From: Rosa chinensis
Lineage: Eukaryota > Streptophyta > Magnoliopsida > Rosales > Rosaceae
Direction: 5' to 3'
Assembly (NCBI RefSeq): GCF_002994745.2
Contig: NC_037092.1
Span: 78,705,824-78,769,823, forward strand
DNA: 64,000 nucleotides
The notes beneath the pieces are model-generated. The model saw only the letters and a list, made by a program, of their open reading frames with translations. It was not told the origin of the DNA and did no database searches. Position numbers and translations under genes: made by a program. This document shows positions 46,636 through 59,469 of this stretch, piece by piece (positions within the stretch are counted from its first letter, which is position 1; each line of letters begins with the position of its first letter).

Positions 46636-49600
46636 TTATCCGATGTCATTGACCTTCTCATTTCTTGTGGAACGTGACTTAGATGCAGCACCTGATGATG
46701 GCTTCGACAGCTTCGTTGAAACCTCACAAGGTGCTTGAAATCCGATGTTTTCCACAGCTCCAACTGTCTTAAACAAACGCCTCCTGTTCACTTCTTCCAC
46801 CAAAGACCGGTGAAGTAATTGACTTCGTACGTCTACTAGTGACCTATTCCTCATCAAAGTACGGCTATCCATGGTCCTTTTATCCATTGAACCCGATGCT
46901 AGTAAACCTTTGCATTTAGCCAAAGACTTCCCAGCATAGCGGTTTTCTTCAGGACAAAACCTGGTGGACTTGTTACATTTTGATATGGGGTGTTTGTCTC
47001 CTCCTGCAGGGCTCAAATTGTACTCGTGCTCATTGCCAGAGATGAAATGTACATTGGAATACATTCCTGACTGTGAAGAACTTTGAGAGCTGATCTCATC
47101 AAATAAATCATCTGCAACAGAACAACATTGCAATTGAAACTTATGATTCAAAATGATAAGATAGGCTAGCTTTAATCATGTTATAATTCTAGCAGGAAAA
47201 TGTAGCCCAGTCCTATAGAAATGAATGATAGGATTGCATCACGACATGACAGTGGTTGCCCTTCTCTCTTCCACCCATAATAATGGTGTACTGCAATTGG
47301 TCTTACCACGGGCCACTTTCGAAGCCCAAAGGTGACTTAGACAGGGGTTGAACATACGCTTCATTTACCCCCAAAATCAGCCTGGGCTGGAAGGCAATCC
47401 ATTCGTGCTGGCCTATGTAGGTTACTATGGGTTGAATGACTGTCGAAATTTCCATGAAGCAATCAAGAAATGATGATGTGATTTAAGGTTGAAGTTAAGT
47501 CAGTAAAATGTCTTGACATGGTGCTAGAGACTTCAGATGAAACCCTATCTTCATCAGGGATAGTTATAGGCAATGGAACATGGTTACAACTAAAGCAATT
47601 GATCTCCAATGGATTTCAAAGAGATAACATAAACAAAAATCTTCTAACTACCGCAAGACTAGAATGTGATAATGATGGCAGCATTGGTCTTGGAAAGATC
47701 TTAACCAAAATTAATAGAGGGAAGTTACAGTCAAATTAACTTAAGATTCCATTAGGCATACCTTGGAGGTGATCACAACCATTTGTCGTTCCATTAATCC
47801 TGTGAGAACTCATCAAGCCTGAGAATGATGACTGAGACGAAGAGCAGGAGGAGAAAGAATGAAAGGGATAATGAGGACCATCATCATCATCTTGATAATT
47901 AAATGTATGGTATGCTTCAGTCTTCCAATCTGGTACTAGAGCAGATATCTCCCCTTCAATCATCTTCGCAATTTCAAATGGCTCCCAATCAATGATCTCC
48001 AGTTCCTTCACCATTTCGGTTGCAACATCAATTGGAGTGTCATTTAATATGTCAAAAGGAAAATATATGTTCCTGTGGGAACCTGCATGAAAAAACAATA
48101 AGAGAAACTTTCTCATTTGAATCTCTTGATATTTTGCTTGAACTATGACAATATCAAAAGAAAGTTAGAAGAGTACCATCCTTATCAGCACTCTGAACTC
48201 TAAGAAAGATGGTATCATCTTCAGGATTCAACTTTCCCGTGATTGTCATGTGAGTCCTGGTTGGATCATCACGCAATTGCAGTTTTTCTATTTCTTTGGC
48301 ATTTAAAAATGGCTTTGGATGTCTGAGCTTTCCCAATAGCAATGGTTCACCTTTATCGCACTCGAGAAATGGATCAAGCAATAATTCTTTTGCCGATAAT
48401 CTCTCGGAAGCATTTACTAAGCATTTTGCAACAAATCCTTGTGCTTTAAAGTCTTGAATCCGGTAGAATGCTCCTGGAAGCTTCCCCTGAACAAATACAG
48501 TGGCAGGGGGTAAGGTTCTTCTTCATTGATATCTATTAATCATGATATCAAAACTTCACCTTACCGATGTCACTTTCTTGTAGATTTGTGCAGGGTTGAC
48601 ACATTCACCATATGGGTATTCAGACGTAAGCATCTCTAAAACACACATGCCAAATGAATAGACATCAACTAGTTCAGTGTAATCTTCCTCATATAGCTCT
48701 GGTGCCATGAACTCTGGAGTGCCTAAAAGCATGAAGAGAATCTACTTATAAATAGAGGAAATAAGTACCAGCATTTATGTGTTAATGATCGATAAAGGAG
48801 TACCTATTACACTATGAGCACATTGGGAACCACGGAGAATTGCTGCAAGCCCTAAATCACCAATTTTAACTTGCCCAAGATGTCCATTGACAAAGATGTT
48901 GTCACACTTGAGATCTCTATGAATTACTGGAGGATCATTTCCATGCAAATAAACAAGACCCTGAAGGATCTGCCGTGCCCAGTTCTTAATGGCTCGGATG
49001 TCTATCCAGGGGTATTTCTTTCTATACCTGCAAGATGGAAGATACAGTAAGTTATCTATACTTTTGCAAACAACGAATTGAATTTGGAATCACTTTTCAA
49101 CTTATTATAACTTATCATTTCAAAAAGAAAAAAAATTAGAAAACATTCAGAAAAAAAAAAATTAAAAATAAAACAACAACAACAACACTGTGTATTCAGA
49201 TATCAGTCACAGTTCTTAATCATGTATGAACAGGACTCTGCTGATTATTTAGTCCTGATGACCCTAAATTTTAATGAAGATGACTTTTGAAAGGGCAGAG
49301 ACTACAGTTGGGGTCTATTGCCACATGTTCTCCTTTTGGCTATGCTTGGCCTAGCCCCAAGGATGTGCAAGTTAACATTCTAAAGGAGTTGGCAATATTA
49401 GAGTGGGAAAGAAAATTACTCTCTTAGTGTCCCTGAAGTGAACATTTCGGTAATGAAGTTAAAAGTTTTGTGATCAACATCGATCCATGAGGTGTAGAAC
49501 CGAATAATGGAGTCATGACTGAGGGTGCTGAGGAGGTGGACCTCTGAATAGAGCCGTTGCAAATCCTCTGGTGAGCGAAGGACTTCACTGAACTTCACCT

Positions 49601-50889
49601 GATTCCATGCCACCTCCATCCCAAGAAGCTCATCAATTGCCTTGTACACTGTTTTCATTGCTCCTTTACCAAGAACTTCTTCAAACTATTAATGACAAAA
49701 AAAAAATTACTTGTATATGAAGCAGAACAAATCAATTGACCCATCAATTAACTAAGATAGTAACAAGTCTCTTGATCATTACATCCTACGACAATGGCTT
49801 TGTAAAAACAGATGAATGCCTAAATTGTACTCACTAATTTTACAAATATATAGTTAATTAGTCTTGATCGCTTACATAATGTTCTAAAACGAATCTGGCA
49901 ATTTAAATTTTTTTCAAGTCCGCACAAGAAATTATTGCAAACATGTCCGCCGACTCCACTCATGAATAAGCAACTGACAGTTGCAATAAATATCAGGAAA
50001 ATGCTTAGCTAAGTTAAGATTACTAATCTATGGCAGAATAGCTTAATATAACTACCCTCCTTTATAGCTTTACAATCATTCAATCCAATTGAAAATATAG
50101 ATAAATATAGTAGCAAGGTTCTCAGATAAGCCAAGCCAGCCTTTTTCTTTTACTAAACAACGATAATCTGTTCCTCAGTTTGGTCAACTTTCCAAAAGCA
50201 CCATTAATCAAATTCCAGAGAGCTCAGAGCAAATGGAATCATATATACTAAAAAGAGAAAAATCTGGCATCTTGTATTAAATTAACATTCTTTGTAATGG
50301 CCAATTGTTAAGGCATAAAGGTGCAGGACCTCCCAGCCGACAAGTAATCCTACACAAATATACTACTTTAATGGTGGAATAGGCAGTGACTCACCCATTA
50401 CAAACAATCTCTTGGATCCTCTAACATCTATATCTAAACTCATCAACTTTTGTTGCCCAAACATATTTTGTTTGTATGTATACAAAAATATACTGTCCGT
50501 ATACGTACATACACATACATACATGTACACATAAAAATCCCAACTGCGACAAAGTCAAGGACCTGCTTCCAAAGCGGTGACGATGATCATTTCCATGGTG
50601 GGTTTGAGCTAGTATTCAAAACCCATTTCTTTAAACAGTTCAACGACAATAAAGCATGAAACTTTAACACAACAAAGAACTAAATCACCATGAATTCATG
50701 AAAACCATAACTTCTGGCAACTGGGTTAGCTTTCTCTAACTCCAATCATCTTCTAAAGCAAAAAAAGCAAGCTAATTGCAGAGAATGAATCCATGAATGA
50801 AATGAAACAAGTATAAGCAACATGCATACCCGACCATAGCGACCAGTAGGATCCATCTCCACATAGCCAGAGTTTTGTGCACTCAACAT
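46636..50889 (-). CDS. WNK4: WNK (with-no-lysine) Ser/Thr protein kinase, WNK4-like
   Basis: Seven coding exons: 50889-50830, 49685-49420, 49027-48804, 48722-48565, 48486-48177, 48082-47762, 47111-46636. All have GT/AG borders and closing phase, giving 604 aa. MDPTGRYGR (12-20) precedes the kinase domain. The glycine loop is GKGAMK (25-31 region); the usual subdomain II lysine is Asn48 in VAWNQVK, the WNK hallmark, with K31 in the loop taking over. HRDLKCDN holds the catalytic Asp147, DLG is 166-168 and the activation segment ends APE (190-192). An OSR1-C-like domain lies at about 315-375, with [11 protein letters not shown]. The C-terminal [17 protein letters not shown] segment is conserved in the plant WNK4/5 group. 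Plant WNKs act in flowering time, ion and stress signalling. The WNK4 name rests on C-terminal resemblance. Confidence 0.93.
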
Positions 50890-50992
50890 GTTTCGACGAA
50901 ATTGCCTCAAAACAAATATGACAAGGAAAACGAAGAGAGAATATATAGCGGTAAAGTAGTGTGTAGCAAAATGAAAAGGGTATTGAGGAAAA

Positions 50993-51142
50993 TCAAATCC
51001 GAGGCTTTCCCTCGTGGTTTTCGTAGGAGAAGAGACCAAATAAGAGCCAGAAGAGGCTAGAGTGGTCAATCCGGAGCATAATCCAACCCATTATTCCCAC
51101 TACAACAGCGCGTGGTGCCCACTCGAGATCCTCAGCAACCAT
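50993..51142 (-). promoter_or_regulatory. Upstream ORF in the WNK leader (49 codons)
   Basis: ATG at 51140-51142 opens MVAEDLEWAPRAVVVGIMGW and ends at TGA 50993-50995, about 100 bases before the kinase start at 50889. A second short upstream frame (17 codons, MSSHRFFKFR) lies further 5', near 51240. Both matter only if transcription starts upstream of them, as the CT-rich, leader-like sequence 51150-51350 suggests. They could restrain kinase translation. Confidence 0.5.
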
Positions 51143-51363
51143 TTTGGGTTTTAAAACTAGTGGAATCCAAGTGAGGGTGGTTTGGGGAATTCAAAAGGTT
51201 GTGGTTGACGGGGTACGGAACTTGAAGAATCTGTGGCTGGACATTGTTGATGCTGATGAAAACTGAAGAAGAGGAATCCAAGTAATTGAAAATTGAGGTT
51301 GCGGAAGACTTGTAGTTGTTGTTGTTTGGCTTTGGAGTTGAGGACAAAGTGAGGACCCGAGTT

Positions 51364-51382
51364 AAACTTAAATAGAGAGGGG
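51364..51382 (-). promoter_or_regulatory. Possible TATA box of the WNK gene
   Basis: The minus strand reads CTCTCTATTTAAGTTTAAC, followed about 30-40 bp downstream by leader-like sequence. Position is plausible; not proven. Confidence 0.35.
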
Positions 51383-51399
51383 GGGACGAAGGTGATGGG

Positions 51400-53369
51400 A
51401 GGGCGGTCCCTACGTGACGGAGGAGGAGCTGCCACCCGTGGTGTATTGCGTAGGTAAAGTTTCTGACTTTGGTTTGCTGGGTTTTTGGGGATTTGGGTTT
51501 TACTATTGTACACGTACCATAAATACAGGTTTTGAGCTTGCTTGGGAATCCATATGTCCCGGGAGTTCATTTGGACAAAGAACTCAGAGGAGTTTTTGCG
51601 TGACGGGGTTTTGTTAGAAGCACAAGAACATTGTTATTGGTCGACTACTTGCGGTTTTTTTAAGAAAGCACATCAAAACTGTTTTTTAAGAAAAAAAAAC
51701 AATGTAAGTTTGGTATATTAAATGTAAATTAACTTCATATAGTAGTTGACTAACTTCATAATTCATACAGTCATAGATTAGCTCGGAATTAAGTTAAACT
51801 GGTCTACTAATACATGAAACAAGTCTATATATCTAGTTGATGTATTGATACATACATGCATTGTGAACACCATCCTTGGAGAGACACCAAATTACTAAGA
51901 GTGTATTTCACTTTTACATCCACGCTAATAGAAAAATCTATTTGGTTTGTGAATATCCAATGAAAGAACAAACTCAAGAAAGCTTCGAGGCATTTTGTTT
52001 TTTCATGCAGCAGGTTTCGTACATCATAGTTACTTCTTCAAGTGACGTTAAGTTCAAAAAGTGTAGTTTAAAGTACACACTAAGGAAATTAAGTTTTATT
52101 TGTAGGAATAAATTATTCAATTTCTCCATCGCATATTTCACCATTTATATCGTGACTTTTTACGAGCTCATGTTTACTAAATGTGGAAAAAAATCAATTC
52201 ATCCTTATCGCAAACTCAATACTGACTAGTACCACGATTATCTATCCTATTAAATCTACGATATCATAGATGATTCATACTACTCATCAATATTTTTTTA
52301 AAGAGTATTTAGAAATTGACTACTAATAGAGTACTACTAATCAAAATTTCCAGGCAAACGTACATTACCAACATATTTTAGATTATTGGGAAATGCTTTT
52401 CACATTGCCAGAGCAACAAAACACTCCTAAAACATCTAACATCTGCCTACATAAATGTGTTAATTAAAAGAAAAAAAAAAGTGGAAAGGATGGGTGATTA
52501 GTCAATTTAATACAACTAAAATTATTGATGCTTGTTGCATATAGATTGGGGTATGTGGGTTCATCCACTAGGTGCAACTATCTCATCCTCCCCAGTATTT
52601 AGTAGTGGATTGACAGATCAATCAATCATCCTATCAAATCATCTTTCCTCATGCATTTTCACAAGGGTCCCCTCCCACTTTCCCTTATCTCATTCTTATC
52701 CTCTCCTTGTTAATAATAATAGGAAAATATCAAAAGAAAAAAACGGGGGATTTGTGGACTTTATATTCCCTCTAATCAGCATATTTAAGATTAGCCTCAA
52801 CATTATCAACTGAGCTGGTGAAGTAGGATTCATCCCCAGAAAGAAAATACAGTTTATGCAGTTGACTCAATACTAGTCATATAATACCAACAAAACTTTA
52901 CTAATAAAAATCTGAAGAACCTAGTATGAATTTGGACTATCTCAGACAGGTGAGGGTGGTGTATGTTTTCTTGTTAATTAGGAGAACTAACAAAGAAATA
53001 CACTAGCTTCTGAATTGATTAAACAACAAAGCAAGCTCACCATGAAAACCAAAAAAATATTTGAAGAAACACTAGTTAAACATGTGTTTATCATTTTCAT
53101 TTTGGAGCTATTTGATTCCAAATTGACAGGTTCCAATATATTGCACCACCAAAAACAAAAGCAAAAAAATAGTCAACAGAATGATTATTTCAAAATTTGT
53201 AGTGTATGTGGTGCAGGCTGTACCCATCGATTTGATAGCGTAATCTGAGAAAAATGAAAAACCAAAAACGAAATCTCTGGTAAAGAACAAAAACTAAAAT
53301 TGGCCACAATGAGTGTGACATGTCAATTAGGGAAAAAAAAATAGTAAAGAAAGAGCAGATAAAAACAAA
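51400..53369. other. Gene-free interval
   Basis: Upstream side of the kinase gene, then AT-rich spacer. No convincing gene or complete repeat. Confidence 0.45.
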
Positions 53370-53440
53370 TGCACCAGCCGGGAATCGAACCCGGGTCTGT
53401 ACCGTGGCAGGGTACTATTCTACCACTAGACCACTGGTGC
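53370..53440 (-). tRNA. tRNA-Gly (GCC)
   Basis: The minus strand begins GCACCAGTGGTCTAGTGGTA and ends GGTTCGATTCCCGGCTGGTG plus CA. Acceptor arms GCACCAG/CTGGTGC pair and the anticodon loop CTGCCAC gives GCC. A box GTGGTCTAGTGGTA and B box GGTTCGATTCC are intact. 71 nt including the discriminator base, no intron, and a T run lies in the 3' flank at 53333-53340 on the minus strand. Standard functional nuclear tRNA. Confidence 0.96.
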
Positions 53441-53754
53441 TTGTTGATGTAGGTTGTCACTAGTAAATATTTTAAACTATAATGCTAGCGAGTACCAACA
53501 TCACAAAAACTTTAGTGGTTTGCTGCTTTATTTATTTATTTTTATACAAGAAAAAACACTACAACACAAACCCCCTGCCTACTCCCACTCCCAGCTGATC
53601 CAGATGGAACACTGGGTACACAGATAGAGGGTGGCAATTAAACCAAGCAAAGGGAGGTCCCTGATCTATAACAAAACTAGCAAGCTTATCAGCTACAATA
53701 AACACATGCCGAAATCTAATGAACGGGAACTGAGCTGATATATTTTTAGAAGAG

Positions 53755-54118
53755 AATATCACAAATGGTCACTCAACTTTTACTTGTTCGACACTTTGAT
53801 CACTCACTTTTTAAATATATCACTTTGGTCACTCAACTTTAACTCTGTTATTCACTTTAGTCACTTTGTTAATTTTTTTCATTAAAAAAATTATTTTCTA
53901 CAATATTAAGGATATTTTCGATCAACCAATTGTGAAAAAATGAGAAATTGGAATTGGAATGGATAGGAGAAGTGATTAAAGTAAGACAAAATGCTCATTC
54001 GATGACTAAAGTGATTGACAGAGAAATAGTTGAGTGACCAAAGTGATATATCTGAAAATTGAGTGACCAAAGTGTCGAATGAGTCATAATTGAGTAATCA
54101 TTTGTGAAATTCTCTCTA
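53755..54118. mobile_element. Inverted-repeat MITE (MULE-like)
   Basis: About 365 bp. Left arm AGAGAATATCACAAATGGTC and right arm (inverted) AGAGAATTTCACAAATGATT continue pairing for over 100 bp, with repeated GGTCACTCAACTTT motifs. Flanks TATTTTTAG / TATTTTTCA may be a decayed 9-bp duplication. Confidence 0.75.
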
Positions 54119-54130
54119 TTTTTCAGATCT

Positions 54131-54851
54131 TTTTAAATGTACCCAGCAAAAATCTAAGTAAACCCAGCAATATATTTATTTTTAAATACTTCTACCTACT
54201 CCTTATAACTGGTCACCTCCAATCCCCCAGTTCCTATTATTTCAAATTAGTTTTCAATCCCAACAATGAGTAAGCACCATCAATATTTTATCAAGCTATC
54301 TTTCTCGTCGTCTAAACTCGAATGAAGTGATGAATGTACACCAATATAAAATTATATCACGCACTCACTCCTCCTCAATCAACCAAAAACTATTAACCTC
54401 TAAATTGAGACTTCGGGTAGAGAAAGGAAAGTGATCGAGACTCAAGAGTGGGGTAAGTGAAGTAATCCGAGCAAATTGAGTGTTGGATCGATCGACGATA
54501 GCCAAGTGAATGAGAATGGATTACCATTCAAGCAGTATTCTCCATCATTGTCTATCTCTATTCTCTGTATTCTAACTTGATTGAGAAAGAAAGCACTGAT
54601 CGATCCCATTAATTAAATTTAATCCGTGTTACCAGATCATTAAGAAGGTTGATATAGGTTTGGTATTTTCATCTAAAAGAAGTATGAAGGAGTTTGCTGG
54701 ATGTTTGTTATTCTTCATCTCGATAAAGTTTTGCTGGATTTAATCTATAACAAGGGTATTATCGAAAAACTTGTAGGGTGTAATTAAAGATTTTATAATT
54801 TTGGAGGGTGTAAAAAACTTGCTGGGTGTACTTAGATTTCTGTTGGGTGCA
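54131..54851. mobile_element. Inverted-repeat element, about 0.7 kb
   Basis: Left end TTTAAATGTACCCAGCAAAA and right end (inverted) TCTAAATGCACCCAACAGAA pair for about 45 bp, including AATCTAAGTA and ACCCAGCAA. Internal part is non-coding. No clear target duplication. It abuts the previous MITE. Confidence 0.65.
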
Positions 54852-54899
54852 TTTAGAAATTCACCAAGGTATTTATCCTCTGGAGATGAGCATTTCCCC

Positions 54900-55458
54900 A
54901 GTGTGAAGGTAAATGCCCTCTGAAAAATGGAGCTATACCACCACGGGTCCTCGAGGTTGCTTAATCAGTAATGTCAAGCAGAGAGTTCTGATCTGGTTCA
55001 CAGCCTGGGTTGCAGCATGGCTGGAGCAGGCAGTACATTCAACAGGAAAGAGAAAAAAAAAAAAAAAAGACTTTCATGAAATTCAACTAAACTGAAACTG
55101 TCATTGTTACATCTATGTATTTCATCCTCATGTGTATACTAACAATGTCTAAAACCCGAAAAGATTCCTAACAAATTCTTCTCAGTACTGGTTTAAAACA
55201 ACTACAAACCTTGGGAGGGAATACACACTATGGCAGGCAAACTTCACCTCCTATATACATTCACCCAACCCCACAGGAAGCACACGAGATTGTGTGTAGA
55301 AATGGAACATGAAAAACAACTCCCGAATGTACAAACTGTGTATTCTACATTAAAGAAACAACAACGAAGGAGGACCCCAACGAGAGTGGGGGTGGGGGAA
55401 GACTTCTCCCCAGAAGCTCAGTCTAGTGAGTTAGCACCTAGATTTATCAGGCTCTTTG
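54900..55458 (-). other. 3' flank of the nucleotidyltransferase gene
   Basis: Likely includes the 3' untranslated region of the minus-strand gene. A 16-A run at about 55055 ends an otherwise unremarkable stretch. Confidence 0.45.
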
Positions 55459-56752
55459 TTATTGAATGCATATTCCGTCCTTCAAAGGCAGTCGAGGGGT
55501 GAGCGGGGGGAAATCAGCTTCATCCTTCAGATGGAACGCCTGCTCGTCAATCCTGAAGATAAACAGCAAGGGAGGCTTGGCTTTAATAGAAAATCAATTA
55601 CAAATGCCTATACAGTATACACAGTCACCATTGTCGAAGAAAAGTTCACTTACCTCTCTTCATCGACTCCTGATAACCGTAAACTGTCCAGTTGTGGCAT
55701 GGGTACTTCTTCCCATGATTGAGGGGAGGAGGATCTAGACTCAGGTTTGTCGGGGGATTTGGAGAAACCATTTTCATGGAAAGGCTCCCAAATTGAAAGC
55801 TGAGGTTGATGGTAATCTGATGTTGCAGAGTTTGCATTACTTAAAACTGGGTACTCAGCTTCTGAGAGCTCATGGTTGCATTCTCCAGGTGCGATTGACT
55901 CTTGAGATGCTGCAGGAAAGCCATAATTGAAAGTGTGTCTCTGAAATGGAGCATAAGTTCCAGCTGCCTCTTTCCTTCCCCTTCCAGGCAAGTGTCTATC
56001 CTTGTAGGGACGATAATTCTGAAAAGACTGTAAGCAGATAACCATGAGATTATAAAACCACTGTAATCTTCCACATGAATGACTCGACATAAAACCAAAA
56101 CCCCAACATATAAAGCCCATGACTACAAGGATTACACTATGTAGCCCGAATATACGATTCTATAGATAACAAAAGTGCAATACCGCATTGGGGATGTACG
56201 TCCCTGTTCCTCGTGGTTTGTTCTTCTCTTCTCTGAATGGAGGAACAAAAAAACTGGCACCATTTGTGTGATACGCATGTGTTCCCCAAGGAATACCATT
56301 TGCATTAGTTTGAGAATTAATATTGTGCTGGGACTGTAGGGCTTCGCAGGTAGCATCCCATGAATTCTCTTTCCATGGTTGAGGTGACAAGGGAGGACTG
56401 GGCAATAAAGGAGGTGATGTAGCACACCTCTGGCCAATCAGACTATATTGCAGGCTCAAACAATGACTGTCCAAATCTTCACCAAGCTCCAACAAGGCAT
56501 TATTTTGCACAGTAGTCTGGCATTTACTTTCATGCCTATCCAAAGTGTTGGCGAAAAACTTGTTAAGTTCATCTGATATTCTCTCTGCTGGTAACAAGAG
56601 AATCCAGCCTAGCTTGCGAGCTCCATATTTAAAAGCACTACATATTCGATAGAAGCTACCTGCAGATTACACATGAATCATTACCATGTGACAGCACACA
56701 GACTGAAAGAGCAGCTAGTAGTTACAGTACTCCAGTAAAATTGCATGACAAC

Positions 56753-56796
<44 letters not shown>

Positions 56797-59458
56797 AGGG
56801 GCACACCTCTATTGACACTACGGCCAAGGTTGTTGTTCTCTTTTAGTGGATCGATTATATTAAGATGCTTCAAGGAAAACACTCTTAAGTTTGTCTCACA
56901 CCCCTTTGATGGAACAGAGAACATGTCTACACAGTTTCTAATAAACTCTTCACTTAGCAGTACATCATCCCCTCCATTATCTGGTACTTCAGCTTCAGAG
57001 AGAGAAGAAACTCAGAGACCAGGACAATACAAAAGAGCCATCCAACATTACAGGCACAAGAGATATCTCTTACCCACAATATCAGGTAGGGAGGATTTGC
57101 AAACTGGTCCATTTAAACTAACACAATATTTCTCCCAATCAAATTTGCTGAAGTAATCCAAAAATCTATAGAGGACCTACAAAACGGAAACACAATCAAG
57201 TGCTTGAGCTTCTGTATGATTTGAAATATAAAACTCAAAATTGATTCTACAAGTACTCACCGTTAAAGGGCCATCTAGAGAAGAATGAAAAAGATGGAAT
57301 ATATATAGGACTAATGTTTCCAAAGCATATGTTGAAATTAAACCATGATGAGCACCAAGAATACGACTCTCATAGTAGCACCAGGCTTTTATCAGAATAA
57401 TGCTGCGTTTGAAAATATGATCTTTGCCAATATAGTGATCAACCTGCATACCAAGCAAAATGAAAAATGTAACCCAAGTACCAACTGAACATCACTGAAC
57501 TTTTCATACCAGTATGAGAAGACAAAAAATTATTGTAACAAGACTGGACTGGAATCACCCTACTCATTTCTATGCAACATAACAAGACCAGTCATACCTA
57601 TGGATCACGAATTGAATTGCTCATACCTGTTCAAGAAAGCGTAGTGTAGAAAGTCCTCCTAACTGATTGAAGGACATATCTACAATCATATTTTGAACAA
57701 TGCATTTTACAAGTTTAACCTGCAACCAAAACCCCCAAACTTAAAACTATATAAGCACACAGATGGAATTTAAGAGAAAATATGTATAACTAACAAATCG
57801 ACTTAGAAGCAATATCAATCAACATGAAACATTGATATAAAACACGAGGAAAAAAAAAACTAGTTAACAACTCAAATCTGAAGAAAATAGAAACAATGGC
57901 ATTCAAATAGTATATAAATAAGCGTACATACTACAGGAGAAATATACTTTGAATTTTAGAAGAGAATAATGAGATTCAATGAACCAATATAACCCAATGT
58001 CCCAATTCAAGACGATGTTGAAAGTAACAGATTTAAGGAAGACTGAAAACATCAAGCAAAGCTTCATTTGTGGACTGACTTACTCATATCTATCTATTTT
58101 TCATCACCGAATACGTCAAAGGAAATCTCATAAAATTGATCAGAGTGAAAAATATCATTCTATTTTTGCTGATAGACATTGTGACAAGAAGAGAAGCTGA
58201 AGTATTTTAAGAAACAATAAATCAGAAAAAGGAAAATGCGAGACATGAATTATATACCTACATGCAAGACTCCAACACTAATCCTATATGGAATTGAAAA
58301 ATATTTTCAGATTTCAACAGAAGGAAAAAAAGGAAAAAAGTATGAGATATGAGTTATTTAGTGACACCTATATGCAAAACTCCAGTTCTAACTCTATATT
58401 GCAAACAAAAGAAAACGGTGCGATATGAAATATACTGATACTGGCATGAAAGACTGCAAATCTAATCCTACATTGAATTAAAAAAATGTTTTCAAAATGC
58501 TTCCAAGAAAATAATCAACGAATCAAAGTGACAAAAACCTCAGCATCAATGCGATGGACATCCTTCACTTGATACTGAGCAGCTTCATTATTCTCTTCCC
58601 CCTTCAGAACAGCATGAACATGAGTTACAAGGACATCCTCAAGGTGCGCACTGCCAGTGAAAACCGTCAAGTCTATATCTCCATCGGGAAGATATGTCTT
58701 TAATGGAACTGACCCATAAGGAAAAACCTGTGAGATTAACAATACAAAAAAAATCGCAGGTTTAAGGCATATCAATGTCATTCAGAAACTCCAAAAATAA
58801 AAATAAAAAAAACACTAGCTCTCAAATAAACCGAAACTGCAAAACAATATCGCAACGTATTCTCTATAAACAACCACATTGCATAGTCAACCAGGAAATC
58901 AAACACGAAAATCTCTAATTTAAATAATTAAAAACTCCCATCAGCATTGCTCAATCTGAACATTACTATGAAGTTAAAAAACACATAAAAGAACACAACT
59001 TTAAAATCCAAATCAACACCCAATTAAGCGTGAAACTAGTACTGCAAGACTAGACTAATAGCTCGTTTAGCAAACAAAGAAATTCACAGATACAAATCCA
59101 TATACAGACACATTTCAAGAAACCAACACTACTCAAGTTTTTTTTTTTTTTTTTTTTCCTGAGAATCAACACCACCCAGAATTGAAAGAAATGATTTTGA
59201 GGAAATTACCTGACAGCCCACGTTACAAGTGATGAGGCTCTGCACATATACAATGATATCCTTCCTTCTCCGGTGAGTCGCCGCCGTGGGCTGAATCTTG
59301 GACAGTATATCCCGGGTGGCCCGCTCGGCTCCGGCCCAAGACTCCGGCCCAATTGCCGACGGATCGGGACTGGTCGCCGGCAATGGCAGCGAGGACGGGC
59401 AGGAACGAAATTCCGGCAACACGGCGCGGTTCGGCTCCGGCGACCAGACCTGGGTCAT
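55459..59458 (-). CDS. Nucleotidyltransferase / PAP-OAS1 substrate-binding superfamily protein
   Basis: Nine coding exons: 59458-59210, 58727-58539, 57719-57627, 57443-57261, 57176-57074, 56992-56807, 56659-56184, 56018-55654, 55552-55459. All have GT/AG borders and phase closes to 645 aa. The start is the first ATG, MTQVWSPEPNRAV. The catalytic core shows GSVPLKTYLPDGDIDL (residues 88-103): the GS plus DxD signature of poly(A)-polymerase-like nucleotidyltransferases, with D100 and D102 as metal ligands. A PAP/OAS1 substrate-binding region follows (KRSIILIKAWCYYESRILGA, then NVIDPL-like NIIDPLKENNNLGRSV). The C-terminal half (from about 360) is Ser/Pro-rich and probably disordered. Plants have several such genes; substrate is unknown, RNA tailing being one possibility. 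The third metal-binding Asp was not placed with confidence. Confidence 0.9.
58225..58500. repeat. Three diverged tandem units in intron 2
   Basis: Units of about 90-100 bp, each with GAGA(C/T)ATGA, CATGCAAGACTCCA- or ATGCAAAACTCCAG-type and CTAATCCTA-type blocks, lie inside the second intron of the nucleotidyltransferase gene. Confidence 0.7.
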
Positions 59459-59469
59459 GACGGCCAATG

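Noticed and set aside
50746..51069. 107-aa frame containing the WNK N terminus with a hydrophobic segment upstream
   Set aside because: It begins at TTG; the first ATG in that frame is the kinase start at 50889, so the hydrophobic stretch is untranslated leader.
55230..55502. 90-aa plus-strand frame near the nucleotidyltransferase 3' end
   Set aside because: Overlaps the last exon and 3' flank of the minus-strand gene; no similarity.
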